Assembly (NCBI RefSeq): GCF_030268065.1
Contig: NZ_BSDD01000002.1
Coordinates: 248,001 to 312,000 of the forward strand
Length of the DNA: 64,000 nt
Source: Geothrix rubra
Lineage (GTDB): Bacteria; Acidobacteriota; Holophagae; Holophagales; Holophagaceae
Direction: 5' to 3'
The notes under the pieces are model-generated. The model worked only from the letters and a program-made list of their open reading frames with translations. It ran no database searches and was not told the origin of the DNA. Each line of letters starts with the position of its first letter. The first letter of the stretch is position 1. Of the stretch, positions 15,555 through 23,810 are shown piece by piece. Position numbers and translations under genes: made by a program.

Positions 15555-16385
15555 ATGGACTTCGCCCGCCCCTACACCGACCAGAGCTTCTTCCTGATCG
15601 CGGGGCCCTGCGTCATCGAGAGCCGGGAGCATGCCCACTTCATGGCGGGCCAGCTCCGGGACCTCGCGGAGGCCCGCGGCATCCCCTTCGTCTACAAGTC
15701 CAGCTTCGACAAGGCCAACCGCACCAGCCGCGACAGCGCCCGCGGACCGGGCATGGACGAGGGCCTCGACATCCTGGCCGAGGTGCGCCGCCGCTACGGC
15801 GTCCCGGTGCTCACGGACGTGCATGAGAGCCAGCAGTGCGCCCCGGCCGCGCAGGCCGTGGACGTCCTCCAGATCCCCGCCTTCCTGTGCCGGCAGACGG
15901 ATCTCCTCCTCGCCGCGGCCGCCACGGGCCGGACCGTGAACCTGAAGAAGGGCCAGTTCCTCGCCCCCTGGGACCTCAAGCACGGCGTCGAAAAGCTGAA
16001 ATCCGTGGAGGGCCACGGGCCGGTGTGGGTGACCGAGCGGGGCTCCAGCTTCGGCTACGGCAACCTGGCGGTGGACTTCCAGTCCTTCCCCCACCTGCGC
16101 AAGACGGGCTGCCCGGTGGTCTTCGACGCCACCCACAGCGTGCAGAAGCCCGGCGCCCTGGGCCACGCCACCGGCGGCGCCCGGGAGATGATCCCCACGC
16201 TGGCCCGCGCCGCGGCCACGGCGGTGGACGGCTTCTTCTTCGAGGTGCACGACTGTCCGGAGAAGGCCCTCAGCGACGGCCCCAATGCCATGCACCTCGA
16301 CCGCTTCGGCGAGCTGCTGGACCAGCTCCTGATCCTCTGGCGGGCGGGGCGGGCCGCGGCCCTGCAGGACCCCGCGGGGCACTGA
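15555..16385 (+). CDS. kdsA: 3-deoxy-8-phosphooctulonate synthase
   Basis: About 276 residues. It condenses phosphoenolpyruvate with arabinose 5-phosphate to give Kdo-8-phosphate, a precursor of the lipopolysaccharide inner core. Family motifs are intact: FFLIAGPCVIES, FVYKSSFDKANRTS, NLKKGQFLAPWD and VVFDATHSVQ. The start ATG 15555 follows GAGG; GTG 15549 is an in-frame alternative. The stop overlaps the acetyltransferase ATG by one base. Presence implies a Kdo-containing outer membrane. Confidence 0.95.
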   Translation: MDFARPYTDQSFFLIAGPCVIESREHAHFMAGQLRDLAEARGIPFVYKSSFDKANRTSRDSARGPGMDEGLDILAEVRRRYGVPVLTDVHESQQCAPAAQAVDVLQIPAFLCRQTDLLLAAAATGRTVNLKKGQFLAPWDLKHGVEKLKSVEGHGPVWVTERGSSFGYGNLAVDFQSFPHLRKTGCPVVFDATHSVQKPGALGHATGGAREMIPTLARAAATAVDGFFFEVHDCPEKALSDGPNAMHLDRFGELLDQLLILWRAGRAAALQDPAGH

Positions 16386-16939
16386 TGGCGTACGAGGTGC
16401 TGAAGGCCGGGCGCGGCCTGGAGCTGCGCCCCCTCCGCCTCGCGGATGCGCGGGCCCTGTTCGCGCAGGTGGACGCCGACCGTGCCCGTCTCCGCCGCTG
16501 GCTGCCCTGGCCCGACGCCAACCGCGGTCCGGAGGATTCCCGCGCCTACATCCTGCGGATGCGGGCCCAGGCCCGGGCCGGCATCGGCCAGTCCTTTGGC
16601 CTCTGGTGGAGGGACCGTCTGGTGGGCGTGGCCGGCTTCATCTGGATCGACCAGCCCAACCGCAGCGGGGCCCTCGGGTACTGGCTGGCCCGGGAGGCGG
16701 AGGGCCGCGGCCTCATGACCGCCGCCGTCTCGGCCCTCCTGCGCCACGGCTTCCGCACCCTGGGGCTGAACCGCATCGAGATCCGCGCCGGCATCCGCAA
16801 CCGCCGCAGCCGCGCCATCCCCGAGCGCCTGGGCTTCCGCCGCGAAGGCACCCTCCGCCAGGCCGAGTGGGTGAACGACCGCTTCGTGGACCACGCCGTG
16901 TACGGTCTGCTGGCGGGAGAGTGGAAGGGCCGCCGGTAA
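16385..16939 (+). CDS. RimJ/RimL-type GNAT N-acetyltransferase
   Basis: A 184-residue acetyltransferase of the ribosomal-protein-serine type. It shows ELRPLRLADARALFAQVDAD, a WLPWPD segment, the acetyl-CoA region GYWLAREAEGRGLMTAAV, and the C-terminal LNRIEIRAGIRNRRSRAIPE. Target protein or small molecule unknown. Translation starts in a TGATG overlap with kdsA. Confidence 0.9.
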   Translation: MAYEVLKAGRGLELRPLRLADARALFAQVDADRARLRRWLPWPDANRGPEDSRAYILRMRAQARAGIGQSFGLWWRDRLVGVAGFIWIDQPNRSGALGYWLAREAEGRGLMTAAVSALLRHGFRTLGLNRIEIRAGIRNRRSRAIPERLGFRREGTLRQAEWVNDRFVDHAVYGLLAGEWKGRR

Positions 16940-16954
16940 TGGCCGGGCCCCGGC

Positions 16955-17815
16955 TTATTCCACCCCGGCCGCGTAGGTGAGGTTCAGGAGGGCCATGGCC
17001 CGGGTGACCTTGCCCACGCTGTTCTTGGTGGTGTCGGTGTAGAGGATCCCGCGCCGGTCCAGGGCCTCGTAGTCGAAGTTGCCGTCGCCGCTCAGGTCGA
17101 AGCAGAGGGCGCCGTCCTTGATCCAGTCCGTCCGGATCTGGTACCCCGGGGCCGGCACGGCGCTCACGATGACATCGGCCATCTTGATGAAGCCCTCCAG
17201 GTGGTCCTTGTTCGTGTTCGCGTGGCAGAGGATCGGCGTGGCCTTGAGGTTGGCCACCATGGCCGTGAGGGGCCGGCCGATGCGGAGGCTGTCGTTGATG
17301 ACGAGCACGGTCTTCCCGGCCAGCCAGGCATCGCCGAAGCCCCGCTTGAGGGTCTTCACGATGGCCCGGGCCGTGCAGGGCGTCATGCAGCGGTGCTGGG
17401 AGCCGTCGTCCAGGCGCTTCCGGTACTTGTTCAGGAACCCGATGTTGATGGCGTGGAGGCCCTCGATGTCCTTGCCGGGATCCACCAGGTCCATCACCTC
17501 GTCATCCTTGATCTCGGGGTAGCGCAGGGGGTAGAAGATGAAGACCCCGTGCGTCTTCTCGTCCTGGTTGAGGCGCGCCAGGAGCTTCACCAGCTGCATG
17601 CCGTTCTGCACGCGGAGGTCCGCCGCGGCGATGCCCAGGTCCTCGCAGTCCTTCATGAGCCAGCGCTGGTAGGTGACACTGCCCGAATCGTCGGTGCCCA
17701 GGATCACGCCCAGGCCCGGGGCGAAGCCCAGCTTCTCGACGTTCGACTTCACCAGCCGCAGGTAGTGCTGGGCGGTTTCCTGGCAATCGAGCTTCCCGGT
17801 GAGGGTGGACGGCAT
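16955..17815 (-). CDS. Mtd1-like NAD-dependent methylenetetrahydrofolate dehydrogenase (FolD superfamily)
   Basis: A 286-residue FolD-fold protein. In the catalytic YxxxK motif of bifunctional FolD, Tyr49 is kept but the Lys position is Leu53 (TYQRWLMKDCEDLG), and QLPLP is replaced by FYPLR. Other motifs persist: PGKDIEGLH, TPCTARAIVK, VINDSLRIGRPL. These deviations match what I recall of yeast Mtd1, the monofunctional NAD-dependent 5,10-methylene-THF dehydrogenase lacking cyclohydrolase. The expected role is oxidation to methenyl-THF only. A -10-like TAGAAT and an SD (GAGGTG) precede the ATG. Confidence 0.75.
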   Translation of the reverse strand: MPSTLTGKLDCQETAQHYLRLVKSNVEKLGFAPGLGVILGTDDSGSVTYQRWLMKDCEDLGIAAADLRVQNGMQLVKLLARLNQDEKTHGVFIFYPLRYPEIKDDEVMDLVDPGKDIEGLHAINIGFLNKYRKRLDDGSQHRCMTPCTARAIVKTLKRGFGDAWLAGKTVLVINDSLRIGRPLTAMVANLKATPILCHANTNKDHLEGFIKMADVIVSAVPAPGYQIRTDWIKDGALCFDLSGDGNFDYEALDRRGILYTDTTKNSVGKVTRAMALLNLTYAAGVE

Positions 17816-17885
17816 GGAGCACCTCGGTCCCCATTCTACCGGCTCCGGCGGGCCGCCCGGGCGCCCGGCAGCCTATGCTGAGTCC

Positions 17886-19346
17886 ATGCGTCGTCCGAAA
17901 TCCGCCGCCGTGTCCCCCGCCGCCGACCTCCAGGCCCGGCTCCGCGCCGCGTACCCGGACGCGAGATGCGCCCTGGACCACACCGACCCCTTCCAGCTCG
18001 TCGTCGCCACCATCCTCAGCGCCCAGTGCACCGATGCCCGCGTGAACCTCACGACGCCGGCCCTCTTCGCCCGCTTTCCGGACGCGGCGGCGCTGGCGTC
18101 CGCGCGGCAGGCGGAGGTCGAGGCCCTCGTCAGGTCCACGGGCTTCTACCGGAACAAGGCGAAGGCCCTCATCGGCCTCGGCCAGGCCCTCCTGGCCCGC
18201 CACGGGGGGCGCGTGCCCTCGGACCCCGCGGAGCTGGCGGCCCTGCCCGGCGTGGGCCAGAAGACCGCGAACGTGGTCCTCGCCAACGCCTTCGGCGTGC
18301 CGGCCCTGGCCGTGGACACCCACATCTTCCGGGTGGCCCGGCGGCTGGGCCTCTCGAAGGCACCCACGCCGGAGAAGGTGGAGGCCGACCTCTGCCGGAC
18401 CTTCCCCCGCGAGGACTGGATCGAGCTGCACCACCAGCTCATCTTCCATGGCCGCCGCACCTGCGACGCCCGGCGCCCCGACTGCGCCGTCTGCCCCCTG
18501 TGGGACCTCTGCCCCGCCGGCCAGGGGAAGATCAAGGATCCCCACCTGGGCGTGAAGCTCGCCGTGGACCGGTCCCAGCCCCCCGGCTTCAGTCCCCGGG
18601 CCTCGGACCTCGGCCCCCAGGCGGCCGGGGGGCCGAGGCGCATCGTCAGCCTGGTGCCCTCGGTGACGGAGCTGCTCGTGCAGTGGGGGCTGGCGGCGCG
18701 GCTGGTGGGACGCACCCGGTACTGCATCGAGCCGAAGTGGATCCGGAACACCGTGCCCATGGTGGGCGGCACCAAGGATCCGGACCTGGACCGCATCCGC
18801 GACCTGGCGCCGGAGCTCGTGATCCTGGAGAAGGACGAGAACCCGAAATCCGCCGCGGAGGCCCTGACGGCCCTGGGCATCCCCTGGCTGGCCCTGGAGG
18901 TCCGGACCCTGAAGGGCGCCGCCGCCGAGCTGAGGCGCCTGGGCCTCGCCGTGGGCGCGGCGGAGGCCGGCGAGGCCCGTGCCGCCGCCCTGGAGGCCCG
19001 GCTGAAGGGCCGCCGGCGGAAGGGTCCGCGGACCCTCGCCCTCATCTGGAAGGATCCCTGGATGAGTGCCGGGCCCGACACCTACCTGGGCGACCTGGTC
19101 CGCACCGCGGGCCTCGCGCCGATCGGCCCGGACGGGTACCCCGTGCTGGAGGAGGCCACCCTCGAGGCCCTGGCCCCCCAGGTGGTCCTCCTGCCCACGG
19201 AGCCGTACCGCTTCAACCGCCGCCATGCCGCCGAGCTGCAGCGCCGCTTTCCGGAAGCCACCGTGCACCTCGTCGACGGACAGGCCCTCACCTGGTACCT
19301 GAGCCGTACCGAGGAGGGGCTGGACCTGCTGTCCGGATTGACGTAG
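17886..19346 (+). CDS. nth: Endonuclease III fused to a BtuF-like B12/metal receptor domain
   Basis: One uninterrupted 486-codon frame. Residues ~15-215 are a complete endonuclease III: helix-hairpin-helix LPGVGQKTANVVL with the catalytic Lys, catalytic Asp in VDTHIFRVARRLG, and a C-x6-C-x2-C-x5-C iron-sulphur motif. After a ~25-residue linker, residues ~240-486 form a helical-backbone metal-receptor domain (RIVSLVPSVTELLVQWGL) like cobalamin-binding proteins but without a signal peptide. The first half excises oxidised pyrimidines; the second presumably binds a corrinoid or similar ligand in the cytoplasm. The ATG follows TATGCT by six bases. Confidence 0.85.
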   Translation: MRRPKSAAVSPAADLQARLRAAYPDARCALDHTDPFQLVVATILSAQCTDARVNLTTPALFARFPDAAALASARQAEVEALVRSTGFYRNKAKALIGLGQALLARHGGRVPSDPAELAALPGVGQKTANVVLANAFGVPALAVDTHIFRVARRLGLSKAPTPEKVEADLCRTFPREDWIELHHQLIFHGRRTCDARRPDCAVCPLWDLCPAGQGKIKDPHLGVKLAVDRSQPPGFSPRASDLGPQAAGGPRRIVSLVPSVTELLVQWGLAARLVGRTRYCIEPKWIRNTVPMVGGTKDPDLDRIRDLAPELVILEKDENPKSAAEALTALGIPWLALEVRTLKGAAAELRRLGLAVGAAEAGEARAAALEARLKGRRRKGPRTLALIWKDPWMSAGPDTYLGDLVRTAGLAPIGPDGYPVLEEATLEALAPQVVLLPTEPYRFNRRHAAELQRRFPEATVHLVDGQALTWYLSRTEEGLDLLSGLT

Positions 19347-19372
19347 GGTGAGTCTCAATTCTCCGAGGTCCC

Positions 19373-20104
19373 ATGGGACGATCCGCGCTTCTTCCCCTTC
19401 TGGCCCTGGCCACCGGCCTGCTCTCCGCCCAGGGTGTCTTCACCAACGCGAACAAGCCGGATGCGCCCACCTGCCCACGGCTGATGAAGGACAAGACCTA
19501 CCTGGAGTACCACAGCCAGTACGGCGTCAACGGCGCCGATCCCTCCTCGAAGCTCTACCACCAGGAGGGTGAGCAGTATTTCCCCCAGGGCGCGCGCAAG
19601 GACGTCTCGGCCTTCGCCGCGTACGACGAGAAGGCCAAGGGCGTCTCCCTGGGGAGCCTCCGGGGCAAGGTGGTCCTGATCGGGCTCTGGAGTGTGCACT
19701 GCGACCCCTCGGCGAAGATGCTCATGGAATTCGCCAGCCTCTACCCCAAGCGGGCCCAGTACGGGTTCGAGATCCTGGCCGTCAATTTCGACGAGAACCA
19801 GCAGGACGGCGGCGGCATCGAGGGCGGCTGGCGCGCCATCCACAAGTTCATGATCAAGAACCGGCAGTTCTTCGAGACCAGCCACATGCCCGTCTATACA
19901 CCGGGCCTGGGCAAGGAGGGCCCCTCCAACTTCATGGACATGGTCTGGTCCCTCCCCGTGCTCTTCGTGGTGGATCGGGAGGGCAGGCTGGCGCAGATCC
20001 ACATCGGCTACAAGGACGGCTTCGTGGGCGAGTCCCTGAAGCGGGCCATCCTGGAGCGCCCCCAGCCGGTTCCGGTTGCGCCCCAGGCCGGATCGGGCCA
20101 TTGA
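19373..20104 (+). CDS. Secreted thioredoxin-fold protein with degenerate active site
   Basis: A 243-residue exported protein (signal peptide RSALLPLLALATGLLSAQG). A TlpA-like fold is recognisable from SLGSLRGKVVLIGLWSVHCD and VLFVVDREGRLAQIHIGY, but CxxC is reduced to SVHC, with one Cys only. It also has an N-terminal extension of about 70 residues. It is unlikely to be a conventional disulfide reductase; chaperone, peroxiredoxin-like or scaffolding roles are possible. It precedes a canonical TlpA and a dsbD, pointing to envelope thiol chemistry. Confidence 0.75.
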   Translation: MGRSALLPLLALATGLLSAQGVFTNANKPDAPTCPRLMKDKTYLEYHSQYGVNGADPSSKLYHQEGEQYFPQGARKDVSAFAAYDEKAKGVSLGSLRGKVVLIGLWSVHCDPSAKMLMEFASLYPKRAQYGFEILAVNFDENQQDGGGIEGGWRAIHKFMIKNRQFFETSHMPVYTPGLGKEGPSNFMDMVWSLPVLFVVDREGRLAQIHIGYKDGFVGESLKRAILERPQPVPVAPQAGSGH

Positions 20105-20174
20105 GCCGCTGAACCGTCCCGCCCCGCCGCCTCATCTATCGAGGTATCCTTCCGGGAGTCTCCCCGGAGTGACC

Positions 20175-21224
20175 ATGCCCCCCGCCCTCCCCCTCCTCCT
20201 CGCCCTGCCGGCCCTCCAGGCCCCCCCGCCCGCGGTCTCGCCCGCCACGGAGGCCCAGGCCATCCTCGATGCCGCCCGCGCCAAGGCCAAGTCCGTGATG
20301 GAGGCCCGCGCGGCCTTCATGAAGGCGGGCGGGAACAGCAAGGACTTCAAGGGCGATTGCGCCAGGGAACTGGCCGACCTGGACACCCGCCTGAAGACGG
20401 AGACCCGGCCGGAGGTGCGGCAGGCCCTGCTGGTGAGCCGCCTGCTCCACCTGCAGCTCATGCGCGTCACGCCGGACGCCGCCGTGCTGGACCAGCTCCG
20501 CAGGGAGGTGCCCCCCACCTCCGCCGCCTGGAGCCTGGACCCCGGCCTCATCGAGGCCCTGGCCGACGAGCAGGCCCCCGGCTGGGGCCCCTACCTCACC
20601 GAGGCCCGGACCAAGCACCCCGATCCCGCCGTGCGGCGCTATTTGCTCTTCGAGTACTTCTGGGACCGCCTGGACGCCAAGGACGAGGCCGCCTGGAAGC
20701 CCACCTACGACACGCTGCAGATGGAGTTCCCCGGCACCCGCGAGGCCAAGCAGGCCGCCGACATCCGCGAGGGCGAGCTGAAGACCGGCCTCGGCCGGCC
20801 CGCCCCCGCCTTCAGCCTCCCGGCCCTGGGCGACCCGAAGACCACCTACACCCTGGCCAGCTTCAAGGGCAAGTACCTGCTCATCGACTTCTGGGCCACC
20901 TGGTGCCCCCCCTGCCGGGCCGAGATGCCCAACCTTCACCAGGCCTGGGCCCGCTTCAAGGGCCGGAACTTCGAGATCCTCTCCCTCTCCTTCGACCGCA
21001 AGGTCGAGCACATCGCCCCCTTCCGGAAGCAGGCCGCCACCCCCATGCCCTGGGACCACGCCTTCGTGGAGGGCGGGTTCAACGCCCCCGTGGCCCAGGC
21101 CTATGGCGTGAAGGGCATCCCCAAGCCCCTGCTCATCAATCCCGAGGGCGTCATTGTGGCCTCCGGCGCCCAGCTCCGCGGCGAGGAGCTGGAGAAGACC
21201 CTGGCGAAGTTCCTGGGGAAGTGA
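20175..21224 (+). CDS. TlpA-family thiol:disulfide oxidoreductase
   Basis: A 349-residue exported protein: short signal peptide (MPPALPLLLALPALQA), helical region (~25-190), then a C-terminal thioredoxin domain with intact WCPPC (FWATWCPPCRAEMPN) and cis-Pro loop (VKGIPKPLLINPEG). Such proteins keep apocytochrome or other envelope cysteines reduced. DsbD, encoded convergently, is the likely electron donor. ATG 20175 follows GGAG; an upstream in-frame ATG at 20076 would overlap the previous gene. Confidence 0.88.
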   Translation: MPPALPLLLALPALQAPPPAVSPATEAQAILDAARAKAKSVMEARAAFMKAGGNSKDFKGDCARELADLDTRLKTETRPEVRQALLVSRLLHLQLMRVTPDAAVLDQLRREVPPTSAAWSLDPGLIEALADEQAPGWGPYLTEARTKHPDPAVRRYLLFEYFWDRLDAKDEAAWKPTYDTLQMEFPGTREAKQAADIREGELKTGLGRPAPAFSLPALGDPKTTYTLASFKGKYLLIDFWATWCPPCRAEMPNLHQAWARFKGRNFEILSLSFDRKVEHIAPFRKQAATPMPWDHAFVEGGFNAPVAQAYGVKGIPKPLLINPEGVIVASGAQLRGEELEKTLAKFLGK

Positions 21225-21233
21225 CGCACACGG

Positions 21234-21256
21234 CTGAATTCGCTGCGCGAATTCAG
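21234..21256. repeat. Palindrome with TGC loop
   Basis: Perfect 10-bp stem CTGAATTCGC-TGC-GCGAATTCAG just after the tlpA stop. The 3-base TGC loop flanked by G:C pairs recurs in the hairpins at 143-159 and 6829-6843, both likewise beyond gene 3' ends. Confidence 0.7.
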
Positions 21257-21282
21257 GTAGGGCCCGCGGACGCGGGCCCTAC
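21257..21282. terminator. Bidirectional terminator between tlpA and dsbD
   Basis: A perfect 12-bp stem GTAGGGCCCGCG / CGCGGGCCCTAC with a 2-base loop fills the gap of two convergent genes and ends one base before the dsbD stop codon. A short T-rich run follows on the plus strand (ctcattt). Confidence 0.8.
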
Positions 21283-23031
21283 TCATTTGCCATCGAGCCA
21301 GGCCAGCATGGCCATCGGCTTCTGGAAACCCAGGCTGCGGCGGACTTCGCGGCCCTCCGCGTCCAGCAGCAGCACGGTGGGGTAGCTCTGGATGCGCAGC
21401 TTCGTGGCGAGGTCGGGGCGCACCTTGTCCGTGTCGATCCGCACCGCCACCGCATGGTCGCGGATCCAGGCCTGCACGGCGGGATCGGGCCAGGTCTTCT
21501 CGTCCAGCTCCTTGCACTGGGCGCACCACTGAGCGTAGGTGTCCACCAGCACCAGCTTCTGCTCCGCCTTGGCCTTCGCGAGGGCGCCCTCGAAGTCGTT
21601 CTCCAGCCAGGGGCCGGCGGCCGGCGCCGGCGCGGCCACCGTGCCGCCCTGCGGGAGCAGGTGCACGTCCAGCCCCGCCTCCACGGCCTTCACGCCCAGC
21701 AGCAGGCCGAGCACAAGGAACAGCAGTCCCGCCGCGCGGCGCAGCGAAGGCACCAGGCCTTCCACGGCTTCGAAGGCGCCGAACACCCCCGCACCCACCA
21801 GCAGCACCCCGGACCACATGGCCGCGTTGACCCAGTCGGGCACCAGCAGGCGCACATTCCAGGCCGCGAAGCCCAGCACCACGAGGCCCATCCCCTGCTT
21901 GAGGCGGGTCAGCCAGTCGCCGCTGCGGGGCAGGCCCGCGCTGAAGGTGCCCACGGCCAGGAAGAGCACGCCCATGCCCAGGGAGAACACGAAGAGCTGG
22001 GAGGCGCCCAGCCACACCTGCCCGTGCTGGGCGATGCCCACCAGCACCGAGCCCACGATGGGGCCCACGCAGGGCGCGGAGAGGGGCCCCAGCACCAGGC
22101 CCATGACGAAGGCGCCGCCCAGGCCCGACCGTGAGCCGTCGCCCTGGAGCTTCGCCGCCAGCCCCGCGGGCAGCCGGATCTCGAAGGCCCCGAAGAGGGA
22201 CAGGGCGAACACCGCAAAGACCAGGGACACGGGGATGAGAAACGACGGCTTCTGCGCGAAGGCCCCGAAGGCCGCGCCGCTCTTGGCGGCCACCACGCCC
22301 AGGGTCGTGTAGGTCACGGCCATGCCCAGCACCAGCGCCAGGGACAGCACGAAGCCCTTGGCCTTCCCGCCGCCCTTGGCCCCGATGATGGCCATGGTGA
22401 TGGGGATCATGGGATACACGCAGGGCGTCAGCGAGGCGCCGAGGCCTGCCAGGAACATGAGGAGGAAGGACCAGAGGAGGCTGGACTCCGGCGCCGGCGC
22501 GGGCACGGCCGGCGGGGGCGCAGATGAAGCCGCCGCCGGGGCCTCGACCTTCGCTTCCGGCTTCGATTCCGCCTTGGTTTCCGCGACCGGGGAAACCGCG
22601 GGTTTCTCCGCCCCCTTCTCCGCCGGAATCTCCGCCGCCTTCACCTGGAGGGTGCGCGTGGTGGGCGGGTAGCAGACGCCGCCCTCCCCTTCGGTGCAGG
22701 GCTGGTAGGTCACCGCCAGGGCCACGGTGCCGGCGAGACCGGTACCGCTCACGGGGATGCGCACGGTCCCGTGCCACACCGGATCGCCGATCTCATCCTT
22801 GGCGTCCCCCGGCGGGAGCTTGCCCACCTTCAGGGAGCCCGGTCCGCCCTGCTTCTCCACCGCCATGAAGGCCGACTTCAGGTGTGCGCCCGGGGGGGCG
22901 GACAGGACCACGGCGCCGCCCTGGAAGCCCAGGCTCACGCTCTTCACGGGGTCGAAGGACGGGTCCGCCTTCTGCGCCCAGGCGCCGACCGCCACCATCA
23001 GGCTGAGCAGGAATGTGGTCCAGATCCGCAT
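21283..23031 (-). CDS. dsbD: Thiol:disulfide interchange protein DsbD
   Basis: A 582-residue three-domain protein that moves electrons from cytoplasmic thioredoxin to the periplasm. After the signal peptide comes an alpha domain with its Cys pair (PCTEGEGGVCYPP). About eight membrane helices follow, with channel cysteines in SLTPCVYPMIPITMA and SAPCVGPIVGSVL. The C-terminal thioredoxin domain has WCAQC (DTYAQWCAQCKELDEKTW). All six Cys are retained. A long Ala/Lys/Glu linker separates alpha and membrane parts. Likely clients are the two thioredoxin-fold proteins encoded convergently. Confidence 0.94.
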   Translation of the reverse strand: MRIWTTFLLSLMVAVGAWAQKADPSFDPVKSVSLGFQGGAVVLSAPPGAHLKSAFMAVEKQGGPGSLKVGKLPPGDAKDEIGDPVWHGTVRIPVSGTGLAGTVALAVTYQPCTEGEGGVCYPPTTRTLQVKAAEIPAEKGAEKPAVSPVAETKAESKPEAKVEAPAAASSAPPPAVPAPAPESSLLWSFLLMFLAGLGASLTPCVYPMIPITMAIIGAKGGGKAKGFVLSLALVLGMAVTYTTLGVVAAKSGAAFGAFAQKPSFLIPVSLVFAVFALSLFGAFEIRLPAGLAAKLQGDGSRSGLGGAFVMGLVLGPLSAPCVGPIVGSVLVGIAQHGQVWLGASQLFVFSLGMGVLFLAVGTFSAGLPRSGDWLTRLKQGMGLVVLGFAAWNVRLLVPDWVNAAMWSGVLLVGAGVFGAFEAVEGLVPSLRRAAGLLFLVLGLLLGVKAVEAGLDVHLLPQGGTVAAPAPAAGPWLENDFEGALAKAKAEQKLVLVDTYAQWCAQCKELDEKTWPDPAVQAWIRDHAVAVRIDTDKVRPDLATKLRIQSYPTVLLLDAEGREVRRSLGFQKPMAMLAWLDGK

Positions 23032-23122
23032 GGGTCCCCCGTGGGAGGCCCAGGATACGGCAATGGCCCGGCGGGAATGCCATGCCTTTGCACCGTCCGC
23101 GGGTCTCCCCTAGCCTGGAAGG

Positions 23123-23791
23123 ATGCCGACTCCCGACGCCCGTCCCTGGATGGCCCCGCTGCTGGCGCGCCTCCGCGCCCACCTGGCGGCCGAACCCTTC
23201 CCCCGGGACGCGGCCCACGACCTGGGCCACATCCTCCGCGTGGCCCGGCTGGCGGACCGTCTCGCCGCGGAGGAGGGCGCGGACCGCGACGTCTGCGTGG
23301 CCGCGGCCCTGCTGCACGACCTGGTCTACCGCCCCAAGAACCATCCGGAATCGCCCCTCACGGCCCGCCTGGCGGCGGACCTGGTGCCCGCGTGGTGCCG
23401 GGAGACGCCGGGGCTGGAGGCCAAGGCGGAAGCCGTGGCCGCGGCGGTGGCCAGCCATAGCTGGAGCGGCGGCGAGGCGCCCGCCAGCCTGGAGGCCGAG
23501 GTGGTCCAGGACGCCGACCGCCTGGAGGCCCTCGGCGCCATCGGCATCGCCCGGGTCTTCGCCACGGGGGCCAGCTTCGGCGCGGGCCTCTGGCATCCGG
23601 AGGATCCCTGGGGCGAAGGCCGCGACCTGGACGACAAGGCCTGGAGCCTGGACCACTTCGAGCGGAAGCTCCTGAAGCTGGCCGCCGCCATGCGCACCCC
23701 CGCCGGCCGCCGCCGGGCCCAGGCCCGTCACGCCACCCTCCTCCGGTACCTCGAGGATCTCCGGGCCGAGCTGGACGCCGACAGCCGGTAG
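23123..23791 (+). CDS. HD-domain phosphohydrolase
   Basis: A 222-residue metal-dependent hydrolase of the YedJ/HDc type. The metal ligands are visible as H (DLGHILRVARLAD), HD (AALLHDLVYRP) and a distal D (VVQDADRLEALGAIG). A substrate cannot be deduced; relatives act on nucleotides. TAGCCT sits six bases before the ATG, overlapping GGAAGG. The 19-base gap to the next gene holds that gene's own promoter-like TATACT. Confidence 0.88.
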   Translation: MPTPDARPWMAPLLARLRAHLAAEPFPRDAAHDLGHILRVARLADRLAAEEGADRDVCVAAALLHDLVYRPKNHPESPLTARLAADLVPAWCRETPGLEAKAEAVAAAVASHSWSGGEAPASLEAEVVQDADRLEALGAIGIARVFATGASFGAGLWHPEDPWGEGRDLDDKAWSLDHFERKLLKLAAAMRTPAGRRRAQARHATLLRYLEDLRAELDADSR

Positions 23792-23810
23792 CCCGCAGCT
23801 ATACTCAGAC

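Noticed and set aside
17801-17885. Longer start for the Nth fusion (GTG 17799)
   Set aside because: Would overlap the divergent Mtd1-like gene and add residues absent from Nth; ATG 17886 fits the family.
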